Shown piece by piece: positions 47,915-57,200 of a stretch of DNA of 64,000 nt. The translations under genes and the position numbers were made by a program. This stretch comes from Plantactinospora mayteni (GTDB lineage: Bacteria > Actinomycetota > Actinomycetes > Mycobacteriales > Micromonosporaceae). The stretch is taken from NCBI RefSeq assembly GCF_016862935.1, contig NZ_BONX01000033.1, forward strand, positions 1-64,000, read 5' to 3'. Below the pieces are notes generated by a model, which saw nothing but the letters and a program-made list of their open reading frames with translations, was not told where the DNA came from and made no database searches. Position 1 is the stretch's first letter; every line of letters starts with the position of its first letter.

Positions 47915-49193
47915 AAGCAAGCCCTGATGGCGGGTAAGGCGATCTGTGGTGCTGGGCCCTTGCCGGTGGGTGTTGCTGGCAGTGGGCGTGTATGAGGCGG
48001 GGTACGACGGGGTCGTCCGGGCTGGGGCCGGCATCCGTGAGGATCGCTTGGTGGCGGATCGCTTTGCGGATGACTTTGAACCATTGTTCCCATTCGTGTG
48101 GGCTGTGTGGTTCGTGGTCGGCGTGCAGGAGCAGTCCTCCGCAGGCGTGGCACCGGCCCTGTTGCGTCAGGAGTTGGCGCAGGGTGGTGCGGTCCAGGCG
48201 GGGTGGGTTCCTGCGACGCCGTTGTGCCCAGTAGTCGGCCAGCGCCGGGTCGTCGGGTGAGGCGTCGGCGTTGACCAGGGTGTGTCGGACGATCTTTGTC
48301 CAGGAGAACTTGGCCAGGTAGGCGCCGCTGTCGCGGTCGCCGAAGACCCAGTGGTCCTGCCGGGACGGGTGGAACCGGCCGAAGTAGCGGGCGGTGACCC
48401 AGTACTTCGGCTTGTTCGCGTGGCGACGGCCGGCCCACTTGTAGGTCAGCCGCCACAGGTGGTCGTCGAGCAGGGCGAACGCTCTGCTGGAGACCACGTT
48501 CCGGTAGTAGGCCGCCCATCCCCGGATGATCGGGTTGAGCGTGCCGATCACCGCAGAGGCGTTGGCGCCGCGTAGGGCCTTGACCTCGGTGGTGAGCCGT
48601 TTCCGGATCCGTCGTGTGGCCGTGGTGCTCGGTTTGATCAGCAGTTTGCCGCGGTGGCGGCGGATGCTGTAGCCGAGGAAGTCGCAGCCTTCGGTGTCGA
48701 GGTGACGGATCGCCGTCTTGTCGTCGTTGAAGGCCAGACCCCTGGGCGCGAGCCAGGCGGCGAGCCGCGTCTTGACCTGTTCGGCCTGCTGCCGGCTGTG
48801 GCACAGGGCGAGCAGGTCGTCGGCGTAGCGGACCAGGACCGGTGCACCGCGTGCTGTCTCGTTGGTGGGGGCACCAGCGTAGTAGCGGACCCCGGCGGCC
48901 TGTTCCATGCCGTGCAAGGCCACGTTCATCAGCAGTGGGCTGATCACCCCGCCCTGCGGGCTGCCCCGCCCGGTGGGGGTGAACCGACCACGCTCGACCG
49001 CGCCGGCGCGCAGCCAACCGGCGACCAGTCCCCGGCCGGGGAAGCCGCCGAGCTGGTTGAGCAGGTGGGTGTGGTCGAGCTGGTCGAACGCCGCCGCCAG
49101 GTCCGCGTCGAGGACCCACAGCCGTTTAGCGGTCTTGCCGCTGGCGGTGTTGTAGATCGCCGCGATCGCGTCGTGGCAGCCGCGTCCGGGCCG
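47913..49193 (-). CDS. ltrA: Outer intron maturase, C-terminal exon
   Basis: Resumes with RPGRGCHDAIAAIYN, the expected continuation of FEPRSYGF, and runs 426 codons to the stop. It has the catalytic YADD (LVRYADDLLAL), the maturase X domain (GWAAYYRNVV, WRLTYKWAGRRHANK) and a C-terminal HNH endonuclease (CHACGGLLLHADHEPHSPHE). Joined to the N-terminal exon it makes a 614-aa protein. The stop overlaps domain 5 by two bases. As DNA the gene is interrupted, so the protein needs RNA splicing of the inner intron. Confidence 0.9.
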   Translation of the reverse strand, partial: RPGRGCHDAIAAIYNTASGKTAKRLWVLDADLAAAFDQLDHTHLLNQLGGFPGRGLVAGWLRAGAVERGRFTPTGRGSPQGGVISPLLMNVALHGMEQAAGVRYYAGAPTNETARGAPVLVRYADDLLALCHSRQQAEQVKTRLAAWLAPRGLAFNDDKTAIRHLDTEGCDFLGYSIRRHRGKLLIKPSTTATRRIRKRLTTEVKALRGANASAVIGTLNPIIRGWAAYYRNVVSSRAFALLDDHLWRLTYKWAGRRHANKPKYWVTARYFGRFHPSRQDHWVFGDRDSGAYLAKFSWTKIVRHTLVNADASPDDPALADYWAQRRRRNPPRLDRTTLRQLLTQQGRCHACGGLLLHADHEPHSPHEWEQWFKVIRKAIRHQAILTDAGPSPDDPVVPRLIHAHCQQHPPARAQHHRSPYPPSGLA

Positions 49194-49256
49194 GTGAGGT
49201 CGACTCGGGGCGCGGTGCTGGCCTTTCGACCAGCCCGTTTCCCCGAGCCGCCTCCC

Positions 49257-49291
49257 GAACCCGCCGTGCGCCTCGTCGACGCAGCGGGCTC
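49257..49291 (-). ncRNA. Domain 5 of the inner group II intron
   Basis: On the minus strand, GAGCCCGCTGCG pairs with CGCACGGCGGGTTC across a short loop, giving a domain 5 hairpin of about 35 nt with the AGC triad. Domain 6 (about 49250-49200) follows and the intron ends at 49194. Confidence 0.85.
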
Positions 49292-49328
49292 TCCACAAGT
49301 CCCGTTGCGGGCTCGGTGGTTGTGGTCC

Positions 49329-50762
49329 TCATCCCGCAGCCGGCCAGGGCGAGGGGATGCCGATCACGCCCCGATAGAGGTAGCGCGTGGTGCGCACCTT
49401 GGCGGGGTTGAACATCCCCAGTTCCTTGCCGGATGGCCACCATCTGCCGCCGCAGTAGCGGCGACGGAGTTCCTTCCAGGTGATCCGGCGGTGCTTGCGA
49501 CGCAGCCATCCGATCACTCGTTGCCATAGGTAGGCGCTGAGATAGCAGAAGGTGCGCGCGGACTGCCCGGGCCGGAAGTAGGTGCACCAGCCCCGAAGCG
49601 CCGCATTGAGCTGGCGTAACAGGGCATCCAGCGGTTCGTTCGTGTCCATTCGCCGGCACAGCATCTTCACCTTGCCCGTGATGGCCTTGACGGCCTTCCG
49701 GGATGGATACCAGTAGATGTAGCGCCGGTTGGTGCCGCGCTTGCGGTGCCGCTGGATGCGCCACCCCAGAAAGTCGACACCCTTGTCGATGTGGGTGATC
49801 TTCGTTTTCTCCACCGACAGGCGCAGGCCCATCGGCACGAGTATCTCCGCCACCTGGTCGCGCACGCTGATCGCATGCTCACGGCCGCCGGTCACGAGGA
49901 GCAGCCAGTCGTCTGCGTACCTGATCAGACGGTAGTTGCTCAGCCCGTGACGTTTGCGTTTGGCCCGCTCGACCGTGTTGGAACGTGGGCCGCCGGGAAG
50001 CTGGGCGATGTGCTCGTCCAGCACCGACAGGGCCACGTTCGATAGCAACGGCGAAAGAATGCCCCCTTGCGGGGCGCCGGTGCGACTGTCCCGTAGCGCG
50101 CCGTCCTCACCGAGGATGCCCGCCTTGAGGAACGCCTTCACCAAGGCCAGGACACGTCTGTCTCCGATCCGATGACGCACCCGCTCCAGCAGAGGAGCGT
50201 GCGCGATCTCGTCGAAGCATGCCGTGATGTCACCTTCGACAATCCACTCGTAGGTGTTGTTGACGAACATGACCGTCTCGGCGATCGCGTCGTGAGCCCG
50301 GCGTCCGGGACGGAACCCGTAACTACACGGGAGGAACTCCGCCTCGAAAATCGGCTCCAGCACCAGCTTCAGAGACGCTTGGACCACCCGGTCGGTGATG
50401 GTGGCGATCCCCAGCCGACGCAGCTTGCCGCCGGTCTTGGGGATCATCCGCTCCCGCACCGGCAACGGGCGGAAACTGCGGTCCTTCAACGAGGTCCGCA
50501 GCCCGTCGAGGAACTCCTCGACACCCAACCCGACCTGGATGGATACAGCGGTTTGCCCATCCACCCCGGCCGTGCGTGCCCCTTTGTTGCCCCGCACCCG
50601 ATCCCACGCCACCAACAGGAAGGCGGGATCGGCGACGAGATTGAACAAATCATCGAACCTGCGATGAGAACCATCACCGGCCCAACGGTGCAGCTTGGTC
50701 TGGATCTTCAGTACCCGAAGCTCGGCGCGTAACAGCGCCGACTCCAACTCATCGGTATTCAC
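49329..50762 (-). CDS. ltrA: Inner intron reverse transcriptase/maturase
   Basis: 477 aa, intact. GTG 50762 is chosen because GGGAGG lies 7 nt upstream. RT blocks: KGARTAGVDG, RPLPVRERMIPKTGGKLRRL, LPCSYGFRPGRRAHDAI, APQGGILSPLLSNVAL, and YADD in LIRYADDWLLL. Maturase domain: LNAALRGWCTYFRPGQSART and LRRKHRRITWKELRRRY, ending IGIPSPWPAAG with no HNH endonuclease. Introns without the endonuclease usually move into single-stranded DNA at forks. Expected to help splice the inner RNA and drive its retromobility. Confidence 0.93.
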   Translation of the reverse strand: MNTDELESALLRAELRVLKIQTKLHRWAGDGSHRRFDDLFNLVADPAFLLVAWDRVRGNKGARTAGVDGQTAVSIQVGLGVEEFLDGLRTSLKDRSFRPLPVRERMIPKTGGKLRRLGIATITDRVVQASLKLVLEPIFEAEFLPCSYGFRPGRRAHDAIAETVMFVNNTYEWIVEGDITACFDEIAHAPLLERVRHRIGDRRVLALVKAFLKAGILGEDGALRDSRTGAPQGGILSPLLSNVALSVLDEHIAQLPGGPRSNTVERAKRKRHGLSNYRLIRYADDWLLLVTGGREHAISVRDQVAEILVPMGLRLSVEKTKITHIDKGVDFLGWRIQRHRKRGTNRRYIYWYPSRKAVKAITGKVKMLCRRMDTNEPLDALLRQLNAALRGWCTYFRPGQSARTFCYLSAYLWQRVIGWLRRKHRRITWKELRRRYCGGRWWPSGKELGMFNPAKVRTTRYLYRGVIGIPSPWPAAG

Positions 50763-51366
50763 CGACGAACCTCCCGACATTCCAGCGTCCACCCTGCCGA
50801 CTTGCTGGCCCCCTTCGCCATGTACGCGCCTCTCGCGCGCCCGGACTACTACGGAGCCTCCGCCCTACCCGACAGCCATCAGCCGGCAACGAGCCTGCCC
50901 ACCACCGTCCTGGACGGACAGCGGAACGGGCGACCGCGGATAGTTCCCACGTTCACGTGACATCGATTGACCAAGTCGGTGGCCAGCTCTACCCCGACAG
51001 CATCGCCACGCCTACGCCGCAGACCTTCAGCGTGGCCTCCCCACCGACGGATTCACTCGGCTTCGGAGTTGACCCGCGTCAACAACCCACGGGTCACGCA
51101 CTGCACCCCGGCCCATATCCACCAGATTTGAGCCGGCACTCTTCTTACGGGGCTTCAACCACTGGTTCACTCTCGTTCCACCTTCTGATCTCGCTTGCCG
51201 AACCCAGCCCGTCTGGCAGTACCAGGCCGTCCCGGCGTTGTCGGGGCTGCTTCCCGCCCTTCCCGGCGTTCCCCGGCTCAGGCTGCCCCCAGCTGCACCG
51301 CACCGCTGCGACGATGCGGCGGGAAGGTCTCCCACCTCCCTCGATGCCACGCACCTCGTGGCGCAC

Positions 51367-51930
51367 GAATCCGTAGGATCGCGGCTCGAACCGGGCTTCC
51401 CACTCCGGCTCCAGCGCGTTGACCGTCAGGGCCTGCAATGCCCTGTCGGCGATCACCGGGATGCCGAGCGGGCGGCGTCGCCCGTTGGCCTTGCTGATAT
51501 ACACCCGTTTGACCGGCCGGGGTGTCCACGGCTGGGCGTGGTGCTGCATCCATCCGGCCAGAGCGGCCTTCTCCTCGGAGTGCAGCGCCAGCCTGCCGTC
51601 GATCCCGGGGGTCGTTCGGCCAGCGTTGATCTCCGTGACCCGCCGCACGCTCACCAGGGCGTTCGCGCGGCAGCGGAGCATCAACTTCTGTAGATTGCGG
51701 ACCTTTTTGAGGTCGCCTGCCTTACTCGCCGTGAAGATCCGTTGCCGCAGCCGCCGTACGGTGTCCTCGGCCTGCCGCCAGTCGATCGACGGCCAGTCGA
51801 GAATCTCGTCGAAAGGTCCGTTCACCTCGGCGTCGGCCACCGTGGCGGCGTGCGCCGCGCCTGTGTCCGGTGTCGTCGTGGCGTCCAACTTGCCCTTCCG
51901 TTCCTGCGGTGCGGTCACCGTTTCGTTCAC
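51367..51930 (-). CDS. ltrA: Outer intron maturase, N-terminal exon
   Basis: Codons 1-188 of the reverse transcriptase of the outer intron, from GTG 51930. It contains the RT-0 region (FDEILDWPSIDWRQAEDTVR, LRQRIFTASKAGDLKKVRN), the TTPGIDG motif and RPLGIPVIADRALQ, and stops exactly after FEPRSYGF. Here the inner intron begins, on a codon boundary. Reading on past the junction gives a spurious tail (VRHEVRGIEGG). Confidence 0.88.
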
Positions 51931-52553
51931 AGGCTCACCCGATTCCCGTCAGCGCCCTTTCAGGCTCGGCAGCATGCCGTATCCGGCCGGTTATCCGAGG
52001 CGGCCGGCGGAGGAGCCGACCATGATCGCCCCGGTTTCCCGTCGCCTTTCGGCCACTGGCGTTCGCTTCTGGAACCGTCCTGTGCCCGCTGGGGGATTGG
52101 GCCTTCCTCACGGTCGGCTTACCACGGCGTCGCCGTGGACCCCATCGGGGTTGTCACGTTGCGCATGAGTGAGACACGACCGGGCCGGACGCCCTCTCTA
52201 CCCCGCAGACGGCGGTGTCGTCCCGGCCTGGAGCACCTCTCCACACCGGCGCCTGCCGCAGTTCCAGCGGCTGTCTGTCAACCCCGCTACCGCATCCCAT
52301 CGGCGGGGTTCCACGTCACGAGGCATCAACAAGGGTTCACGCCATTCGTCCTTTCGGTCTTCCCCTTCGCCTGTGGCTCCCGGATGGAGCAGGCGCCCTT
52401 GGGCTTGACCACCTGAGCTCCGCACCCCGCAGTTACCCGCGACGCACGTCAGGCTGGGGACAGGCCATCGACACGGGCCTGGAACTACACCTCCGGCATC
52501 AGCCGAACCTCCTCGATGTTGCGCACTCCTTCCCATGCGCCTTCGTGTCGCAC

Positions 52554-52780
52554 GGTGCTCCGTGGGTGCTCGGACGTCGGGGAACTGACACGGACGCTCC
52601 GGGACGCGACGGGATTTCGGCCGTTCGCGAGGTGGACCGAGCTATCGATCGACCTCTGTGTCTGACATCCGCAGGCCCTGGACCTGCGTGGACGGGATGG
52701 GACTTGTCGGGACTGAAGTGGTTGCGGTCGGACGGATTTCTGATAGAGTGCAGTATGGAGGAGACTGGAAATCCCCTTCG
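52554..52780. other. 227 bp between intron and attR
   Basis: No supported gene. Together with 47793-47839 it forms the DNA the outer intron inserted into; joining the two sides gives no recognisable reading frame. It is the right-hand terminal segment of the island. Confidence 0.5.
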
Positions 52781-52825
52781 GACTACGGATCAGAAGGTTA
52801 GGGGTTCGAATCCCTTCGGGCGCGC
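52781..52825 (+). other. attR: second copy of the 45-bp core
   Basis: Identical to 787-831 (anticodon stem to just past the discriminator of tRNA-Arg), with different bases on both sides. It is not a functional tRNA: the 5' half (D-arm, acceptor strand) is absent; only ATCCCCTTCG precedes it. It marks the right end of the island. Confidence 0.93.
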
Positions 52826-53040
52826 AAGATCAAAAGGAGTGGCGGCCGGACCTTCCGGTAGCCCCGCTGACCGGCACGGCGGAGGGCGCGGAGATCCAGC
52901 AGCAGGCCCGACTGCTGCGCCCGATGGGCTTCGACAATGCCCGGGGCTGGTGGTTCGCCCGGCCGGGAGATCGGGACGGGCTCACCCGGATGATGGCCGT
53001 CCCCAGCCGAAGTTCAGTTGATTCGGTGACCGCCCACTGA
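52826..53040 (+). pseudogene. C-terminal tail of an EAL-domain protein
   Basis: Immediately right of attR a plus-strand frame reads PVAPLTGTAEGAEIQQQARL, then LRPMGFDNARGWWFARPGD, to a TGA at 53038-53040. It matches the end of EAL (c-di-GMP phosphodiesterase) domains (AEGVE...LRxLGFDxAQGxxFARP). The rest of the domain and any start codon are missing, so the remnant is non-functional. Its end overlaps the 3' end of the convergent regulator gene by 59 bp. The parent gene was probably lost in an earlier insertion at this tRNA. Confidence 0.8.
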
Positions 53041-53935
53041 GCTCGTGATCCTTCGGTACAGTCTCCGGGACGTCCCGCCGATGCGGCTTCTGGTGGGCAG
53101 GGTTGACGGACGGTGCGAGAGCCGGATCGTGGTTCAGGATCGCCCGCTCGAGTTCGCGCAGCCGCATACCGGGTTCGATGCCCAGCTCGCGGACAAAGTC
53201 GTCGCGGGTACGACGATAGGCGGCCAAGGCATCTGCGGTGCGGCCTGACCGGTAGAGTGCGAGAATCTGCTGGGCGCGCAGCCGCTCGCGTAGCGGATGT
53301 TCGGTGACCAGGCCGGCCGCCGCATGCGCCACCGCCTCGTGTCGACCGAGCGCCAGATCCAGGTCCATGCACTCCTCGAGGGCGGACAGCCGCGTATCGC
53401 AGAGCCCGACGACCGCCGCCTGGATTACGTCACTGCCGACGTCGGTGAATGGCTGGCCGCGCCACAGACGCAACGCGGAATGAAGCTTGCTCACCGCACT
53501 GACCTGCTGCCCTCTCTCCCGATCGGCTCGCGCGGCCGCGATGAGGCGGTTGAACACGTCGAGGTCGACCCGCCCCTCGGGCACCTCCAGCAGGTAGCCC
53601 GGTGCGACGGTGTGGATCCGCTCCCGTGCGGTGCCGTCGGCGAGCATCCGACGCAGCGCCGACACGCAGATGTGGACCTGCGCCCGTGCGGTCGCCGGCG
53701 GGTCCATCGGCCACAACGCGTCGATAAGGCGCTCGGTCGACAGGATGCGGTTGCGCTCGAGCAGTAGCGCGGCGAGCACGATCCGTTGCCGTGGCGTACA
53801 CCTGGGTAGCTTGCGTGGGCCGAGGTTCATGTGCAACGGGCCAAGAATGAAAAACGTCAAGCTGGGGTCCGCGCACCCGTCGGTTGGCGGGACCGGGTAC
53901 GAAAGCGTCTGCGTCGGGGCTCGGTTCGTGTGCAT
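52982..53935 (-). CDS. SARP-family transcriptional regulator
   Basis: 317 aa from ATG 53935 (GGGAG 5 nt upstream). An OmpR-type winged helix (TFFILGPLHMNLGPRKLPRC, ERLIDALWPMDPPATARAQV, YLLEVPEGRVDLDVF) is followed by a bacterial transcriptional activation domain (LRLWRGQPFTDVGSD, LRERLRAQQILALYRSGRTA, ELGIEPGMRLRELERAIL). SARPs bind direct repeats upstream of biosynthetic promoters and recruit RNA polymerase. It is divergent from the AfsR-like gene and 3.5 kb from the radical SAM operon. Control of that operon is a reasonable inference. The C-terminal ~35 residues extend beyond the BTAD and overlap the EAL remnant. Confidence 0.88.
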   Translation of the reverse strand: MHTNRAPTQTLSYPVPPTDGCADPSLTFFILGPLHMNLGPRKLPRCTPRQRIVLAALLLERNRILSTERLIDALWPMDPPATARAQVHICVSALRRMLADGTARERIHTVAPGYLLEVPEGRVDLDVFNRLIAAARADRERGQQVSAVSKLHSALRLWRGQPFTDVGSDVIQAAVVGLCDTRLSALEECMDLDLALGRHEAVAHAAAGLVTEHPLRERLRAQQILALYRSGRTADALAAYRRTRDDFVRELGIEPGMRLRELERAILNHDPALAPSVNPAHQKPHRRDVPETVPKDHELSGRSPNQLNFGWGRPSSG

Positions 53936-54203
53936 CCTCTCCCACCTTGAGCTGTTCACCGGGGTACGGGCCGCGCCTGTCACCGTTTGTCCCCGACATC
54001 AACGCGGTCGGCGTGCTCGACGGCGGCGTCCGCGACCGTCCGCAGGGCAGCCGGGTCATTGAAAACCCGCCATCGATAGGTGACCATCCCTAGGATGAGG
54101 CGGTCTCCTTGCCAGATGCCTTACCAGAGCCATACCAGCCCGCGCCAAGCTCCATCCCGACCCGACAGCCAGTGCATTCCCGCGGCGCAGGGAGGTGAAA
54201 GCT
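53936..54203. promoter_or_regulatory. Divergent promoter region of the two SARP-type genes
   Basis: 268 bp between the divergent starts. It must hold both promoters and is the natural place for SARP operators. A small dyad CATCC-CTA-GGATG at about 54085-54097 is the only symmetric element I see; no clear -10/-35 pair. Confidence 0.45.
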
Positions 54204-57200
54204 GTGGAGGTACGGCTGCTCGGCCAGGTCGAGGTTGACCACGACGGTCGCCGGCTGGAGCCTGGACGCCGACGGGAACGATGCCTGCTCGGCCTGTTAC
54301 TGGTACAGCCCGGCGTGGTCATGTCGACCGACCGGCTCATCGACCTGCTCTGGGATGGGGAGGCCCCACCCTCCGCACGGGCGACCCTGCATACCGCGAT
54401 GTCCCGACTGCGTAGCCGGCTGTGCCCCGCCGGGACCGCCGAGGCGGTCACGTTCCGCACGGTCCAGGGCGGCTACGTCGCTCACGTCGAGCGGCATGTG
54501 GTCGATGTACTTCGCTTCCGAGACCTGGTCCATGAGGCGAAGCAGGCGACCGAGCCGCAGCCGCGGGCGGATCTGCTCCGGCGTGCGCTCTCGCTCTGGC
54601 GTGGTCCGTTCCTTGCCGACGTCGCCACGCCACGGCTGCGCGAGCGGATCGGGGGTGAGTTGGACGAGCTACGCATGACCGCGGTCGAGGACCTGATCGC
54701 GGCCGAGCTTGCCGGTAGCCGGCACCGCGAAATCATCGGCGAGCTGACCCGGGTGACGGCCGAGTATCCGCGTAACGAGCGGCTGGTGGGGCAGCTCATG
54801 CTGGCGCTGTACCGGTCCGGGCGCCAGTTCGAGGCGCTCGCCACCTACCAGCGGCTGCGCACCCTGCTCGCCGATGAGATCGGCCTCGATCCGGGTCCTG
54901 AGCTACGTAGGCTGCACACTGCGATCCTGCGCAACGACGCCGCCCTGAACCAACCGTCCACGCCCGCGACGATGATCCGCCAGGAGACCCCACCGGTACC
55001 GCGCCAGTTGCCGCCGGTGGTCGCAGACTTCACCGGGCGTCAGTGCACGGTCGAGCGGCTGGAAGCGATCCTTACCGGACCGGCCACGCAGTTGCGTGTG
55101 GTCTCGGTGTCCGGGCCCGCCGGTGTGGGCAAGTCCAGCCTGGCGTGGTACGCCGCGCACCGGCTGCGCCCGGCGTTTCCCGACGGCCAGGTCTACGTGG
55201 ACCTACGCGGCACCTGGTCGGAGGCGGTCGGACCGTTCACCGCGCTCAAGCGCCTCCTCCGGGCGGTCGGCGTGCAGGACGCCGCACAGGGCGACAGCGT
55301 CGAGGAGCGCTCTGCACAGTTCCGTGACGCCGTCGCCGACAAGTCCATGCTCGTGGCGATCGATGATGCCGTCTCCGCTGCCCACGTCCGCGCGTTGCTG
55401 CCGGGTAGCGCCTCCTGCGCGGTCATCATCACCAGCCGGCACTGGTTGACCGGGCTGGAGGGGGCCGTCCATCTTGCCCTGCGGACGTTCGAGCCGGAGG
55501 AAAGCCTCAGTCTGCTTGTCCGGATCGTCGGTCCACCACGCGCCGACACCGAGCGGGAGGCGCTGGCGGAAATCACAGAGCTGTGCGGACACCTGCCGCT
55601 CGCCATCCGGATTGCGGGTGCCCGGCTCGCCGCCCGCCCACATTGGCGGGCCGCGCTACTCGCCGAGCGACTGCGTGACGAACTGGTCCGCCTCGATGAA
55701 CTGGCAACCGACGGCCTGGAGGTGCGGGCAAGCCTCGGCCTCAGTTACCGGGCGCTGCCCGAACCCGCCCGCAGACTGCTGCGGCTGCTGAGTCTCCTCG
55801 ACGCACCGGATGTGCCGGCCTGGGCCGGTGCCGCGATGCTCGATGCCGCGCCGCGCGACGCCGAGGGCCTGCTGGAGAGTCTGGCGGACGCGTGCCTGCT
55901 CGACATCCTGCCCGGAGCCGACGGCGAGGCCCGATACGGGATGCACGACCTGGTCCGGCTGTTCGCGCGGGAAAAGGCCGCTGAAGAGGAGGGCGAGCAG
56001 ATCGGGCGCCTGGCGCTCCGGCGGGCGTTCGGTGCCTGGCTGAGCATGGCGGAGGACGCCAGTGCCAGGCTGCCGGGCAGCACCGTGGCGTCGATACGCG
56101 GCCAGGCGACCCGCTGGCGCTCGCCGGCGCCCCGTCCGTCCGCCACGAACCCGGTCGCCTGGTTTGTCCGGGAGCATGTCGCCCTGGCCGCGTCCATCCA
56201 CCAGGCCGCCGGCCTGGGTATGGCCGACCTGGCCTGGGAACTGGCCGCCTCCGCGCAGGCATACTACGAACTGGGCGGATTGCACGACGACGCACAACGG
56301 ACGCACCAGGCCGCGTTGCGGGCGACCCGGCGGGCTGGTGACCGGCTGGGCGAGGCGGTCATGCTACGCAATCTCGCTGACCTGTGGACGTCCCGTCGGG
56401 GCGCCGAGCCACAGGACAAGCTCGACGCCGCCGAGGCGGCGCTGGACATTTTCCGGGAGATCGGTGAGAAGCGCGGCCTCGCTGACGCCCTGTACCTCTG
56501 CGCCGATGTACATCGCAGTTGCGGTCGTCACAAGCAGGCGCTGGCGCTCGCCACCGAGGCGCTCTCCATCTCCACCTCCGTCAACTATGAACTGGGTGAG
56601 TGTCACGCGTTGGCTCAGCAGGCCTTCGTGGTCCGGGAGCAGGGACGCGACGCCGTCGCACGGGAGATGGCGGAGCGGTACCTCGTCCTCGCTCGCAAGA
56701 TGGCCTTCCGCCGCGACGAGGGCATGGCGCTGGCCCTGCTGGGGTTGATCCACCTGGAGTTGGGCGAACCCGCGTCCGGTAAGGCACACCTTGAACGGGC
56801 GTTGGCGGTGGCTCGCGAAACCGGCGACCGGGTGCAGGAGACGTACGCGCTGGCCCGGCTCGGCCAGGTCTACGTCACCCTCGACCGAGCCGTGGCGCGG
56901 CACATGCTGGGTGTCGCACTGGATCGCAGCCGGACCGACGGCCTCGCCTACGGGGAAGCCCTCGCCCTGTCCGGGATCGGCGAGCTGGAGCTCGCCAACG
57001 ACCGCCCGCAACACGCCGTCGCGTCGCTGCGACGAGCCATCCAGCTACTCGGGGAACTACGATTCCCGTTTCTGCGAGCACGTGCGCTCAGCACGCTCGG
57101 AAAGGCGTACGCACACTGTGGCGAGACGGCCGCGGCTGCGGCGGCGTGGGCCACCGCGTACGAACTCTTCCGCCAGGTCGACAACGAGACCGCCGCTGGT

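Larger units (their letters stand above)
49194..51366 (-). mobile_element. Inner group II intron inserted in the outer maturase gene
   Basis: 2173 bp on the minus strand. It begins GTGCGCCACGAGGTGCG at 51366 (GUGYG) and ends GACCTCAC at 49194 (AY). Removing it joins TACGGATTC to CGGCCCGGACGC, restoring Y-G-F-R-P-G-R in phase 0. It carries its own maturase without an endonuclease domain, and a domain 5/6 pair at its 3' end. It is unlike the outer intron in sequence, so this is insertion of a different intron, not duplication. Confidence 0.92.
47840..52553 (-). mobile_element. Outer group II intron, split by a second intron
   Basis: On the minus strand the intron starts GTGCGAC at 52553 (consensus GUGYG) and ends CTACCCGAC at 47840 (consensus AY). 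The 5' ribozyme domains occupy about 52553-51931, the maturase follows, and domain 5 (47914-47881) and domain 6 (about 47880-47841, a long GC hairpin with loop AGCAAT) close it. Total 4714 bp, of which 2173 bp are the inner intron; without it the outer intron is 2541 nt, a normal size. The 3' end is certain; the 5' end could also be the GTGCG near 52526, but the 52553 start resembles the inner intron's first bases more closely. Confidence 0.87.
787..52825. mobile_element. Integrated genomic island in tRNA-Arg, about 52 kb
   Basis: The island is bounded by the 45-bp attL and attR repeats; the repeat-to-repeat distance is 51,994 bp. The integrase at 1178-2482 lies next to attL, as usual. Cargo: an RHS toxin module, IS remnants, an IrrE pair, a HEPN-like pair, an internal second integrase, a four-gene helicase/ATPase operon and a nested group II intron pair. 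I found no RepSA or primase-polymerase, TraB/FtsK, relaxase or type IV secretion gene, so it does not look like a complete actinomycete integrative conjugative element. It could be mobilised by a helper, or be an immobile accretion island. Confidence 0.88.

Noticed and set aside
47878-49119. 413-aa frame overlapping the outer maturase
   Set aside because: Pro/Arg-rich shadow frame; the YADD, X-domain and HNH motifs are all in the frame ending at 47913.
52520-52530. Alternative 5' end of the outer group II intron at a second GTGCG
   Set aside because: The GTGCGAC at 52553 shares its first bases with the inner intron (GTGCG-x-CACGA) and leaves a full-sized 5' domain. The inner GTGCG is probably part of domain 1.
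53945-53983. Longer N-terminus of the SARP regulator from GTG 53983
   Set aside because: ATG 53935 has a proper GGGAG spacing; the extra residues have no conserved content.
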